64,000 nt of DNA from assembly GCA_034440575.1 (NCBI GenBank), contig JAOTOL010001552.1, forward strand, positions 310,001-374,000. The letters run 5' to 3'. The position numbers were made by a program, and so were the translations under genes. The notes beneath the pieces are model-generated. The model was not told the origin of the DNA. It was given only the letters and a program-made list of their open reading frames with translations, and did no database searches. Source of the DNA: Imbricaverruca yamaguchii. Its lineage: Eukaryota; Arthropoda; Thecostraca; Neoverrucidae. Every line of letters starts with the position of its first letter. Positions within the stretch are counted from its first letter, which is position 1. Shown here in pieces: positions 1 through 10,849 of the stretch.

Positions 1-970
1 CTGCTACTGACGATGTTTTCTGGCAGCTGGTTCCAGTGTTCCACTACCCTGTTGGTGAAGAAAGTTTGCCTTAACCTTGTTCTGCTGTGGTTAATTTTAA
101 TTTTGAATTTATGACCTCTAATTGCATCATTTCTGTTAAATTCAAACATTTCCCCAAGGTATCCCCTCTCCAGACCATTGACAAATTTAAAGACCTCGAT
201 GAGATCTCCTCTCAGCCTTCTATATCTAAGTGAAAACATATTCAATTTCTTCAATCTTTCCTCATATGCCAGGTTGCTTATGCCATTAACCATTTGTGTA
301 GCCCTCTTTTGTACTCTCTCTAAAAGCCAACAATCTTTTTCATAGCTAGGAGACCAAGCTTGGATGCAGTATTCCAAATGTGGCCTGACGTATGCACAGT
401 AAAGCTTCCTGATCACTTCCTCACTTCTGTATGATACATTCCTATTTATTGCCCCGAGCATTCTCAGTGCCTTCTTCCTGGCTTCCTTGGTCTGTTCTGA
501 TGCCCCCAATTTTGTGTTTAGAATAACACCTAAATCCTTCTCCTGTTGAGTCACTGATAGCACTTGGCCACCCATCAAGTATGGAGCCTTCATATGCTGC
601 TTACCTACATGCAAGATTTTGCACTTATCAAAGTTAAATTTCATTTGCCATTCTTCGGACCACTTCACAAGTTCGTCTAAGTCTTTTTGCAGCGAGATAT
701 GCTCATCCTGACCTGTTATTGCCCTAAAGACCTTCAAATCATCTGCAAATTTCAAAACTTTACTGCTTAGGCCACTTTCAATGTTATTTACAAATATAAT
801 GAACAGTAATGGCCCTAGTACTGACCCCTGGGGGACTCCACTAAGAACATTTTGCCATGATGACTTTGTACCATTTAGCATCACTCTTTGCTGTCTATCT
901 GAAAGCCACAACTCTATCCATTTTAAGATGCTACCTGCAATACCATGGGACTGAAGCTGTATCATTAGCC
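1..970 (-). mobile_element. CR1-type LINE, 3' part of reverse transcriptase ORF (5'-truncated, runs off window)
   Basis: Translating the minus strand from about 968 down to 1 gives one frame of roughly 320 codons without a stop. It carries the RT core in the correct order: the block VPQGSVLGPLLFIIFVNN (839-786), then the catalytic motif LKFADDLKVF (FADD, near 750), then the thumb and C-terminal part with RRLRGDLIEVFK (near 195) and the typical tail RVVEHWNQLPENIV (near 40-10). This order and tail are characteristic of CR1-clade non-LTR retrotransposon ORF2. The enzyme copies element RNA into DNA at a nicked target. The palm upstream of 'RLMIQLQSHGI' (about 968) is missing and the sequence beyond 970 is unrelated, so this is a 5'-truncated insertion. 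No frameshift is visible in the retained part, which suggests a fairly recent copy. The 3' UTR lies outside the window. Confidence 0.93.
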
Positions 971-1379
971 GGTACAGTGCATACTCACACAGACAGCCGA
1001 CACGGTAACCCATACTAATGGCCGGTTCGGCAACCAACACTGACCAACCGCTATCGAAACTTGCGGTTTTCCAGGCTCGAGACACCGCGAATCGGACCTA
1101 TCCAGCCTTACGAGACTAGGACGTCATAGTGGTGTTTTCAGATAGCTTGAGTTGTGGTTCATTTTGGTAGATGGCGCTGGGCTTATGTTATGGAGCGAGT
1201 TGCCGTGTCTGCTATCACTCGGGTGTCCATCATTTCGCTCTCTTTGACGTTGCAAATGTGCATTTGCGTTATCGACCTTGTGGCGCATGTCACTTGTACT
1301 TAGAGTTGGTCTCGTATCGGAGGCGTAATATTAACCTTGGAACATTTCATCATTGAATTTGAATACGATGGTGTGACCC
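971..1379. other. Unassigned stretch between LINE and transposase remnant
   Basis: I see no coding similarity, RNA gene or tandem repeat here. It starts where the LINE homology ends. Short open frames on the plus strand at 1171-1356 have no recognisable content. Confidence 0.4.
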
Positions 1380-2320
1380 TTTTCGGTCCCCCACACCGTC
1401 GGATTTTCCATGCGACGTGCCAAAATTCATCGCACTGGACTCCGAAATCCTATCTGAACTCACATTCGAAATTAAACTTCTTCTTGTACTGGGCAGCTGA
1501 CCCATCCAAAAATAATGATCTTTTTAGTTCGACTATGCCTTTACTCTCGGTACAATGTGCTGAGAATGTGTGCACAGCGACGGTGTATGCTTCAGTTCGT
1601 TTGTACACGCAAAACTGTGGCATTCAATCTTTCCAGCCTCTCGCCAATAAACAACAAACGGATGAACGGTACACTGTGGTGCGTTCCAGTGATATGACTG
1701 AATTTCGTCTTGAACTACAAAAGTGTAGTTTTCTGAAAAATATAATATGATCAGTGCTTCATGCTCAGGTAGCTGCTTTTTTAGATCGTCGACATATTTG
1801 CTTTGATGCTGACTCGTGAAATGATGCCGAGTAAGTCTCACAATGGCGTCAGACAGTTTGTAGAAACTCGTCCATAGGAAGAACAATTTCGATCAAAGTG
1901 CAACGATCCGTGCTTAGCCACTGACTAAATCTGACTTCGTCCACCAGTCTGAGATTTCCCTGCCTGCGCATTTAAAGTGTCGATCAAATATGACCTGACA
2001 CCGTCCTGACCTGGACAGTTTTCACACTTTTGCAGCATACAGGCTTCCCTCCGACATCACAAACCGCGTGCTTCAACAGGTCCTTGTAGGTAATGTCTTT
2101 TAAGCCCAGAGACGCTAACATTAGCTTCACGTTCTGGTGATAGCAACATACATAAACCGTATGAGTGCCGTTGCTTCCCAACAGGACACAGTGTTTGGGG
2201 CGGAGGCTGGCGAACTTCGAAAACCCAATGCGCGGGTTGCTACCGTTCTCTTTATGAAGTTGGTAAATTTCCTGCAAATTACCTAAAATCAAACGTTTCT
2301 GTTCTTTACTTTAACCCCAT
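1380..2320 (-). pseudogene. Decayed DNA-transposase-like gene (superfamily not identified)
   Basis: Three minus-strand blocks follow each other as pieces of one protein. The first (about 2320-1984) reads KEQKRLILGNLQEIYQ, then IGFSKFASLRPKHCVL, then HQNVKLMLASLGLKDITYKD. The second (1886-1533) includes LTRHHFTSQHQSKYVDDL, ILYFSENYTFVVQDEIQ, YHWNAPQCTVHPFV and NELKHTPSLCTHSQ. The third (about 1500-1380), in shifted frames, contains DGSAAQYKKKFNF and FGTSHGK. Remembered arthropod and cnidarian 'uncharacterised' transposon-like proteins share this block order, with an acidic residue in the 'FSENY' block and in the 'DGSAAQYK' block that could be catalytic; that comparison is from memory and not checked. 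At least two frame changes and a stop near 1410 mean the copy is dead. No terminal inverted repeats were found. Confidence 0.68.
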
Positions 2321-3119
2321 TCTCATCTCTACCGTCACATAGTTTTTTTCCAGGACATTTTTACTCACTTCGGGGCCAGGGGGAGGTGGCAGTCACGTCT
2401 CCCATATCATCCTCCCGGGACGCGCGTCTCCTTGTTGACATCCCACGCTCGGCTCCCCTTCCCCTCCCCTCCCCGGCAGGCGTATCGCGAGGCAGCGGCA
2501 GCGCGCGCCGGTCCGGTGAGCGCAGCGCCCGCATTCACCGCATTTATTCGTCTTTCCAAGTCGATAACCACTTTTATTTATGTTTCTAGGGTAAAAACTA
2601 CGCTCTTTCATATGAAGTGAGAAAATACGATATCGGAGGGAAAATGTTTTTTTTTTTCAATTTTTATTTGGTAGAGTCGGCAAAAGTACGTAGGAAAGTT
2701 TAATGGTGGCATGTCTATTTTCATGTTTGTTTATTTTGACGTATAGATTTGTTCAGTTACTGAAAATGACTTGGGAAAATTAGAAAGATAGTCATGTCAG
2801 TGCAAAATGTAAAAATTATAAAGTTAATAACAAGAAAACAGTAAACCTAAAAGACTCCAAAAAGGCACAGGCGTGTTCAGCGATACTAATAACCCTATAA
2901 AAACATTTTCAAAAAAAAAATGGGGGGGGGGGGGGGAGAAAACAATTTATTTTTTGGGGGAACCCCAGTTGCAGGTTTTGTTGAGCAAGGACATAGGCAA
3001 TGAAGAGTGCATTTGAATCACAGCCTTAGCCGCAATACACATCACTGACATCTCGAATAGATGCGCGAAGCGCGTCAGCCTACTGCGTGCACTAGCAGGC
3101 GCAGACCGAGGCGGAGCCA
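2321..3119. other. Unassigned, A/T-rich with a long G run
   Basis: A GC-rich patch at 2370-2545 is followed by A/T-rich sequence to 2930. A run of about 16 G lies at 2922-2938. I find no coding similarity. Short overlapping ORFs at 2386-2620 on both strands look like chance frames in the GC-rich patch. Confidence 0.35.
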
Positions 3120-3985
3120 CAAGAACAGTATTGCGGCTCCACAAGGAAGACATTCAAAACAACTGCATCAGAGCAGCCACAGGAGCTCTCAGCAACTCGC
3201 CCACAACTAGTTTTCTCGTAGAGTCAGACATCCCTACCCTCCGCTTCATGAAAACACAGCATCTGCGCCGCTACCACATCAAAATCAAATCCATTGAAAA
3301 CCACTCGGTGCAGCTATGGTTTCAGCATGACCGATATCACAGGAGTCGGTTTAGGCACAAACTCATACCATTTAGTGTTCAAGTTGTCACGACTCTTTCA
3401 CATCTTAACCTCAGAATGCCAACCACCGCAGATCGATTGCCCACTGTGCTATTATGGACACGTAATGAACCAAAGATGGAGCACTTGCCGTCTGAAATAT
3501 ATTCAAACAAAATCTGATGCCACTCCGGCTGAAATTATTGGCACCTGTAACGAATGAGCCGATCTCAACAAACACAGAAAGCTCATATTCACGGACGGGT
3601 CGAAACACGAGGACAAAGAAGGCATCGGCATCGCTGGACCAGACCCGAGGCTTTCCAAACGTCTCTCGGATAACTTTTCCATCTCCGCCGCAGAAGCAGT
3701 GGTCATGCTGGCCCTCTGTTTTCATTCTAAGAAGGAACAGAACGAGAAACGCAATCTGTTCAGATCCCAAATCGGTCCTTCAGTCAATTATTAACACAAA
3801 CGACTATTATTAACAAACGCCCGTATCCAGTCGTTGATCGAATCCAGCAAGCCGTAACCTGCAATGTAGACAATATTTCCTTCCTCTGGGTTCCGGGCCA
3901 CGTCAACATTCCAGGAAACGAGAGAGCAGACTTGCAGGCATAGCAAGCCTCATCCAAGCCTAAGGGAGGGTGCATACGTACGCTC
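3120..3985 (+). mobile_element. I-type LINE fragment: end of reverse transcriptase plus RNase H domain, decayed
   Basis: The first block (3131-3330) reads as the extreme C-terminal part of a non-LTR RT: IQNNCIRAATGALSNSPTT, then LVESDIPTLRFMKTQHLRR and YHIKIKSI. After a frame change an RNase H domain follows. LIFTDGSKHEDKEGIGIAG (about 3585-3640) holds the first catalytic Asp in the TDGS motif. FSISAAEAVVMLAL (about 3680-3720) supplies the Glu. FLWVPGHVNIPGNERADLQA (about 3885-3941) supplies the final Asp region. RNase H, which degrades the RNA strand of the RNA-DNA hybrid, is carried by I-clade and related LINEs, not by CR1, so this is a different element from the one at the left edge. An in-frame TAG follows 'ADLQA', and the middle part is shifted, so it is non-functional. 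Confidence 0.85.
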
Positions 3986-4564
3986 GAATGGATCTTCCTA
4001 TTATTAACCAGTTTTTTGTGTCAGCGGATAGTGCCCCTCCGAGTAAATGGGCCCCGGAGAAACGGTGGCCCTCTAGAACAAAATTTTCCCCATCCCTCAC
4101 CGCCCTAGAAATAAATAATCGATTTGCTCCTGTCTGTATGGTTGCAATTGCACACTACTACTGAGTATGTACTTTCTGTCCATGTGTATGTGTAGGTATG
4201 TATGCCTCTATTGGACAGATACCACTGTTTTACACATGCGGTTAATATATACAAGTCGACTGCACTGCACACATATGAAATGTACCTGATGTACATGCAT
4301 GTATTGTGATGTACATCTGATGTATGCATGCATGCACTGTGCGCATACCTGATTGTAGACAGGTGAGAACTTACATTAACCTATACTCTCCTGTCCAAGA
4401 AACGCTTCATATTGTACAAGTTGTAAAGCTGCATTCCGACGTCTCGCATCCGATTATCTTTCATCATTGACAAACTCTGCCGGACGGCAAACATACCTTT
4501 TGGCTACTGAAAACCAAGCAACATTAGAATCGCGTGGTATTGCAGATCCTCCTTAAAATATAAT
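3986..4564. other. Unassigned spacer between LINE and PLE remnants
   Basis: Low-information sequence rich in short TGCATG and GTACAT words (4190-4340). No coding content recognised. Confidence 0.35.
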
Positions 4565-4882
4565 ATGGAAAGGTCAACCCTCAGCAACCCCACTCGTCAC
4601 TCTGGTAAAACATACCACACATGTGCCAATGACCCGCAAGGAAAATATAGAATGCAAATGTTAAAAATAAAGCCAGAGACGTCCACAGTTGCTGAACACG
4701 CTGTAAATACTCCGCATGATATCCATTGGAGCGGCACGGAGATTCTGGGACGTGAAACACAGTTTAGGAGAAGGAATCTGTCAGAATCTTACCATATTAG
4801 AAAGTCGCGACCAGAGCTGAATCGGAATGGGGGTTTAGAATGGTCGACCATCTGGATAGTGGCTAATATTGACGAGCGGTAG
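4565..4882 (+). mobile_element. Penelope-like element remnant: GIY-YIG endonuclease C-terminal part
   Basis: A 105-codon open frame contains TSTVAEHAVNTPHDIHWSGT, then EILGRETQFRRRNLSESYHI and ending KSRPELNRNGGLEW. The order 'AEH..nT.H.IdW..aKIL.RE....RR..ESl.I.k....LNR..GLEL' is the conserved C-terminal half of the GIY-YIG endonuclease domain found in Penelope-like retroelements, where it nicks target DNA. The N-terminal GIY-YIG core with its catalytic Tyr and Arg is not recognisable, and no RT domain is visible upstream before the LINE fragment. It is therefore a truncated copy. The initiator Met given is simply the first in frame. The frame stops at a natural TAG just after the conserved end. 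Confidence 0.7.
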
Positions 4883-4885
4883 TCT

Positions 4886-6092
4886 TGGAGTGGTGGGGAA
4901 GAATTACAGATGTCAATTGTGATGTATTTATAGTCTACCGTTTTTTACGACGTGGAAGTTTCAAGTATGTTGTTTTGCAGTCTCTGCCGTGCTTTGCTGC
5001 ATTGAAGTGTCGCATTCCCCACCTCTCGTGTCCTGTGTTTGAAGTTTTGTGGAAACCCTTAATTGTCTTTTCTTTTAGCATACCATCTGACGAACCCCTA
5101 AGAGCTCCGAAGGCTCATGTTTTTTTTTAAAGGTCATCCCGGAAATGTTTCAATAAAAATATTGTTCATAACGTGACTTGTCTAGCTTGTCCCACCGTCT
5201 GATGTCCATCCACCTGTCGGGAGAAACAATGCGCCCAATATTGAAATGGTGCAACGAACATTTGGGGGTGCATGTATCCGCCGTCCCCTCACCTCCCTAG
5301 CTGAACTCATCACAGAACACCATCTCAACATGAAACATCCGGAGAGCCAATTCCAGCATAGATAACCTATGCACAGCGAGACGTGGGCTTGCAAATCTTA
5401 TAATATCCATTCATGAGCTGAAGTCGGTGATGAATTAAGGCCAACCGCCGTGATATGCAACGCAGTGTATCGCATTTATTGGTGCGTTTAGCGTGTGGCT
5501 AGTACATTATTGCGTTCACTGGCTCGCTATCTTTAAAGGTAGGCCGGGGAAATGTAATGTGTGTGCACTTACGCGGTGTTGCTTTGGTGGCCTGCCTGTC
5601 GCAACTGCGCACCCCCTCTGCCGTCAGGTGTACGCTTCAGTGTTGTGGCAGTTTACACCTGCCATCCCAATATCATGCATGTGCATACATGTGCACTTTT
5701 TGGGTGGCGAGTATGGTGTATTTCTCTGCGTCGACATTTGCACTGGAGGTGCTAGGTGACTTTCACCCTTGTCAAGTGTTTGTGCCAGCAGTAATTTGAA
5801 TTTCAGAAGCGTTCGCCGATCATCATCGATGCAACTATTTGTGTTCCTGAAAATGACCTCGGATTGAAACATGCAATACAGCTTCGCAATTGTTCTCAAC
5901 TGAAATTTGTTCATGGACAGCGAAAGTCACTTGAATTTCTTCTCCGTCTACAATCATGAACTAAAACCAGGAAACCCGGGCCTTTTTGAACTATGTACTA
6001 CGCAAGCCTCGGCTGCGTACTGCTGTGGGTGCGAATGAGCACAACTGATCGAAGCGCCCTGGAGCCCAAATAACCAGCATACTTCTGCTGTA
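4886..6092. other. Unassigned stretch (possible 3' flank of the PLE copy at its start)
   Basis: The first 250 bases after the PLE frame may be its 3' flank (see the note on 5092-5124). The rest has no tandem repeat or recognised coding content. Overlapping short ORFs around 5490-5800 in three frames are not supported. Confidence 0.3.
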
Positions 6093-6128
6093 CATATGTG
6101 CAGCATGCATGCATATGCTGCACATATG
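6093..6128. repeat. 36 bp near-perfect palindrome (14 bp stem, 8 nt loop)
   Basis: CATATGTGCAGCAT at 6093-6106 is the exact reverse complement of ATGCTGCACATATG at 6115-6128. The loop is GCATGCAT. It lies in a stretch rich in CATATG and TGCA words (6085-6215). Confidence 0.85.
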
Positions 6129-6299
6129 CTTCTGCAGTGCACATGTAACAGCTGTACCCGTACCTCTGAGTGCACCCATGACTCTGACGTGCACATGTCA
6201 TTATTGTACGCACATATGCACCGTGAACGCTATATTCACATCTGACCGCCTGTAATATGTTTGCCGTGCAATGACTTTGTCTAACTCCATCTGCCACAG

Positions 6300-6468
6300 A
6301 AGTATCTGTCAACCGTACACTAGAGGCGCTGCTGTCGCTGGAGCTGGCCGGCGCGAGTGAGCCGCCACCGTGGCGGCCCGGCCCTCTGGTCATCTCCGTG
6401 CTGGCCGTGGGCGTCCTGCTGGTCATCGGCATCAGTGGCATCGGCGTCTACATCCTCCGTTCACCGAG
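6300..6468 (+). CDS. Candidate internal exon encoding a single transmembrane segment (host gene, unidentified)
   Basis: A 169-base block is bounded by an acceptor (pyrimidine-rich tract then CACAG at 6295-6299) and a donor (CCGAG|GTGGGC at 6468/6469). Read from 6302 it is open throughout and GC-rich with few A/T third positions, unlike its flanks. The peptide starts VSVNRTLEALLSLELAGA with an N-glycosylation sequon (NRT), followed by the Pro-rich linker SEPPPWRPGP. A hydrophobic stretch LVISVLAVGVLLVIGISG continues IGVYIL and ends with a basic residue. This reads as an extracellular stalk, then a membrane helix, then a cytoplasmic start, as in type I receptors or adhesion proteins. The implied intron phases are 1 upstream and 2 downstream. 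I do not recognise the gene, and no neighbouring exon was found, so a chance open block remains possible. Confidence 0.5.
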
Positions 6469-6516
6469 GTGGGCCCGCCCTGTGTACAGAGATGCTCCCA
6501 CCCAGCCATCGCTGGG

Positions 6517-6658
6517 GTGCCTATCCGGGATGTTTATTCAGATGGACTCGGATGGCAAACAAAGGTGTCCAGCTGCCATAGGGGAGTGTGCCTATCCGTG
6601 ATGTTTATTCAGATGGACTCGGATGGCAAACGAAGGTATCCAGCTGCCACAGGGGAGT
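6517..6658 (+). repeat. 71 bp tandem duplication just downstream of the candidate exon
   Basis: Two copies of a 71 bp unit share the word ATGTTTATTCAGATGGACTC (starting 6530 and 6601) and the CCAGCTGCCA block, with about four differences. It lies in the putative intron following the exon at 6300-6468. Confidence 0.85.
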
Positions 6659-7026
6659 GTGTGTGTCTGACCACAGAAGCTCCCCTGATAGAGGGTAGGT
6701 GACAGTGACCTATATACCACTTTTTACATTAATGTTGAGTCTCTGAAAGCTAGGTGGGCTTCAGCCACACAGGTGTATAGACCATTTCAGAAGAGCCAAA
6801 GTGGCATGGTGCAAAGTGTCTTCCCAAACTTGGTGGAATTTAGCGTTATGCCTGTGACGTTACATGGATGACATCGACCTAAATTCCTCTCGCTCACTCG
6901 CCCCTTTCTCCTATCCAAAATTAGTGATGACTATCATTGCTAAAAGAAGTGAGAGCATTTCCAACAGCTGCAAAATTCTGCCAAATACTCGCGCATTGGT
7001 GTCTAAGGGATAGCCCCATGCCTTGT

Positions 7027-7112
7027 GAGAAACACTCGATAATCACACACGCATGTCTGGTGATTATAGAAGTATGCACGGTAATCGCAGAGGCGTGCCT
7101 AGCAATGACAGG
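7027..7112 (+). repeat. Degenerate ~31 bp repeat, first cluster
   Basis: About three imperfect units of the type ATGTCTGGTGATTATAGAAG. The same unit type recurs at 8225-8505, so the two clusters are related. Confidence 0.55.
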
Positions 7113-7856
7113 GTATATCTGCTGAATACAGAGTGGTTGCTGGTAATAGCGAAATAGAGTAATAATAGGTCGTCCAGGCGATAGGAAACCAGTGATTCTG
7201 AAATATAGCACCTACATCCCACAAGGCCGAGTCAACGTTCGACAGAGGGTGCTTGAGGATCGGCCAGGGGCTCAGAGTCAGATGGAGGATCAAGGTTAGG
7301 CGGAGGTTTCCAAGTCGGACGGGGCTCTGTACAACACGCTATTCGCGCGGCATGATGCTTACAACAATAGTGCTATGCAGTCCTTGAGGTCCCAATGCAG
7401 GACAAGCTGTTCTGGGACGTTATTACTGGCTCAAGATCGACGGGAACACCAAGGCAAGTGAGGAGTGAGATCAAATTCTAGGTCATGGGAGACTTCGGTG
7501 CTCCAAAGAAAAGAGTTCGCTCTCCTGGCCTTATCAGCAGGTACAAGGTTCCAATATATAGGCAGAAGCCTTTTGCAAGCATGAGTCCCTCGGCCCCGAT
7601 CCTCGCAGAAGGCTGAAGCAGTCTGAGCAGAGACCTTAGACGCAATGGAACACTGTTACTTGCTCGAGGTTATCTAAGTTGCTTATCGACATGTACCTAC
7701 ACCTTATGCAGGACAGTTAAAGAAAGGCATACTCCATTAAGAGGGCTTTCCAGTTTATGAAGATATCTGAGCACATGATAAAAGTTTCGGCATGACAAGG
7801 CCGATACCTATGTCCAATAGTTGGGCATGAGGCCCTCCAATGCACAAATGTGCATG
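7113..7856. other. Unassigned stretch
   Basis: No coding similarity, RNA gene or repeat recognised. Confidence 0.3.
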
Positions 7857-7955
7857 CGCACACACACACGCACACACACATCCACACAGACACACACATG
7901 CATATATATTATGTAAATATACCAAATATATGTATATATATGTATATGTATTTCC

Positions 7956-8018
<63 letters not shown>
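7857..8018. repeat. Compound microsatellite (CA)n then (TA)n
   Basis: A CA-rich tract at 7859-7903 is followed by interrupted TA-rich sequence and an almost pure (TA)n run at 7957-8018. Confidence 0.97.
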
Positions 8019-8019
<1 letters not shown>

Positions 8020-8224
8020 CTGTAAGAGCCATTTGGCTCTTACAGGGGTGCTATGACAGACGGGATGCCCCAGGGCGGACGATGGCAGCAAAGCAGCCGG
8101 TCCTGTCCCTCTGTAGACACAGGGCAACGTAAAACCAAAGTTCACAAAGTGTAATGTCCGCAACATCGAGAAGAAACGTGCATCATTGATGAGTAAATTG
8201 GTCGTAGATTATAAGACTAGCCCG

Positions 8225-8505
8225 ATTTTCCAAATTAATTATGATGATCACGGAGATATGCCCAGTGCTCACTGAGGCATGTGTGATGAACACAAAAGAA
8301 TGTCTGATGATTACAAATGAATGTTTGTTGATCACAGAGGTATGTCTGGCGGTCGCAGAATACAATCTTACCATCATGACACATATGGTCTGATGATCAG
8401 GGAGGAATGTCTGGTCATCACAAAGGCGAGTCCATTTGTCGCAGGAATCTGTCATGATCATGCGCATGTCTGACCGTGACAGGCGTGAATGATGATCACA
8501 GAGGG
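8225..8505 (+). repeat. Degenerate ~31 bp minisatellite, second cluster
   Basis: About nine diverged units built on ATGTCTGATGATCACAGAGG, spaced about 29-35 bases apart. It is the main array of the unit seen at 7027-7112. Confidence 0.6.
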
Positions 8506-8539
8506 GCTGGGCGGACGTGTCTGCGAGAGGCGTCTTTTT

Positions 8540-8700
8540 GCGGCCGACCATCACCGGCCCTGTCCGAGCGGCGCGTCACGTGACTCTGCCGGTGACGTCA
8601 CGTCGTCGCTAACGTCGCCGCTCGGCCTGCCGCGCCATATTCGGGTGCTGAGGCTGGAGCCGGTGATCTGTACAGCACACGGACGGATACGGTTTCGAGA
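8540..8700. promoter_or_regulatory. CpG-rich block with E-box and CRE motifs
   Basis: The stretch is CpG-dense compared with its flanks. It holds the 10 bp palindrome GTCACGTGAC at 8575-8584 (bHLH-ZIP/USF type) and a perfect CRE palindrome TGACGTCA at 8593-8600 nine bases later. Such pairs are common in metazoan CpG-island promoters. No transcript start or downstream gene can be shown. Confidence 0.35.
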
Positions 8701-10425
8701 ATGTGTCCGCCGACAGAGATACGGTATCGGACAACGGAAACGAACGATGCATCGAGAGGTTGGGGTCGATTCCTCCTATCGCGGGCGCTGGTCGTTGGGA
8801 ACATCTTGGATCGACAGGTTACGAATGGCTTCCATAAGGTAGGCTGTCGGCTACCATGTTGGCGTTCTGCAGGTGATGATAGGGGGCGTGCCCAAAGCGG
8901 TTTATCAAGATCCAGTATGGTGATGGTTGTCAGGAGTGAGCATGTACACGACACCATACGAAGTGGACGTCTCGGGCCAGCTGACGCCACCGTCCAACGC
9001 TCGGGAAATACGACTTACAGCAACATGTTTGTTTCATCGTTGATCTTGAGATCATTGTGATCAACGGCTGAACGGGTTTTAAATATCGGCTGAATCGCAG
9101 CCGACTGACACATAGCGTGAACATTATATTTCAGGCCGCACGGCTATGCAATGTACATGAGCCTTTTATAGTGAACGCTGCACATTTTGATAAGTGGACT
9201 GACATTTTGATGAGTGATCTGATTGTTTTATTTTATTGTGACTACCTATAGCTTACTGTTAAAGTCCACCCTCTTTAATGTCTTCTTCCTCTTCGGAAAA
9301 TGGCAACGTATTAGTTAACAAATTCGGTTAAAAATGAGCACTTGGCGCTCCGACGTGGCGCGAAGTGCTTCTTTTTTCCTGCCAATTCCCATAGGAAAAG
9401 CATCCATCAATACCATGCACTTCCACCAGGTCGAGTACTTACGAACAATTTTATATTTTCGTGCATGCAACGATCACGGATTGTATTGCTGTTCACTATG
9501 GCGTCAATGTCTTCGAGAATTAAATTTGTCACATGAGTGAAGGAAAAATCAAGTGAACGGAAAGCTTGACTTGTTCCACCTGAAAGAGCATCTAGAGACC
9601 TTCCATATCGAAATTTTGGTTTGTGGGCGAGTTCTTGATGTCTGCGATATTTTGGGGCAAAGAGCAGGATGGCATCTCTGATTCTCACAAAATTAAACTC
9701 TTAAATCTGGATGAATTATATGTCGGTGAGCTGATGTCTATGCGCATGTAAATCTATGATATAAATGCCGCTGAACTTATGCGTTCCACTCTCCATATTT
9801 TCTGACGAAATATCAATAAAGCACTCCGTAACGAAAAATGAACTCTGCGTGAGCCGGGTAGCTTCCCATCCAGCTGAATAGTCAAAAACCACTGCCTTAG
9901 GAAACAGAGGGGGAAGACATATTGTAGAGCGTGCGTGCTGACGATGTACGTGAGTGCGCGACATCTGCGCGATGTCATGTGCCTCTGCGACCCAACCTTC
10001 CGTACGAAGGCAGACGTCGCTGGTGACATCCGCGCGCACCGCTATGGGTGTGGGCGGCGGCGCCTCATTGGGAGTCTGCACACAGCCGACTCGATGCACT
10101 GGCCATGCATACGCCGGGAGTGGTGGCCGACGCGCGACACGACCGTGGTCCGTGGCGGCCGCACGTCGGCCGCACGTCGGCCGACTGCCAGACACGGCAG
10201 CGAGTCGCAGCTCATAGCCCCGCAGCACGACCAGCGCCGCGCACGGCGTGCAGCAGATGCCCGATAGGCGGCCGGCCGGCACTGAACCGTATCGCGCACT
10301 CGCCACTTGCGGACCCCCGTCTGCTTTTGGTGTGTGTGCGCTGCTTGGCGAGGTGCTGCCGCACTCGATATAGGCGCCGGCGTCCCGGCGACGTTTGCCG
10401 CCCGCCCACAGTGCATCGCTCCGAG
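8701..10425. other. Unassigned stretch
   Basis: No recognised gene. A minus-strand ORF at 9407-9688 (93 codons) has no family features I can name. From 9950 the sequence becomes GC- and CpG-rich, and long overlapping ORFs on both strands there follow base composition, not codon structure. Confidence 0.3.
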
Positions 10426-10606
10426 CCGGCTGTCGTTCCCGGCTGTCGTTCCCGGCTGTCGTTCCCGAAGGCTGCCGTTCCCGAAGGCTGCCGTTTCCCG
10501 AAGGATGTCGTTCCCGAAGGATGTCGTTTCCGAAGGCTGCCGTTTCCGAAGGCTGCCGTTTCCGAAGGCTGCCGTTCCCGGCTGTTGTTCCCGAAGGCTG
10601 CTGCTC
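10426..10606 (+). repeat. ~16 bp minisatellite (with 13 bp variant units)
   Basis: The array starts with three 13 bp units GGCTGTCGTTCCC. About ten 16 bp units of the type GAAGGCTGCCGTTTCC follow. Variants alternate CCC/TCC and GCTGCC/GATGTC. Confidence 0.9.
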
Positions 10607-10849
10607 CCGACGCGAGTGCCATCGGAGAGCCAAAGCTATGCGATTCTGCTGGCCGTGTCTCCACGTATGTCCGCTTCTCCAATGCGGAGGTGAAGAAACT
10701 AGCGACCGTGTCGGCCATAGGAGCGCCACGTCAATTGCGCGTGGCTCGAGTGGCAAACTTGCATCACCTGTGTTCCGGGAGGCTGACGAAAGATCTGTGT
10801 CCGGCCGGCAGGTTCGCTGTGGGTGTGACGTTCTCGGCCTGCCCGTATG

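Noticed and set aside
9407..9688. 93-codon minus-strand ORF of plausible composition
   Set aside because: No family resemblance, and ORFs of this length are expected by chance in 64 kb.
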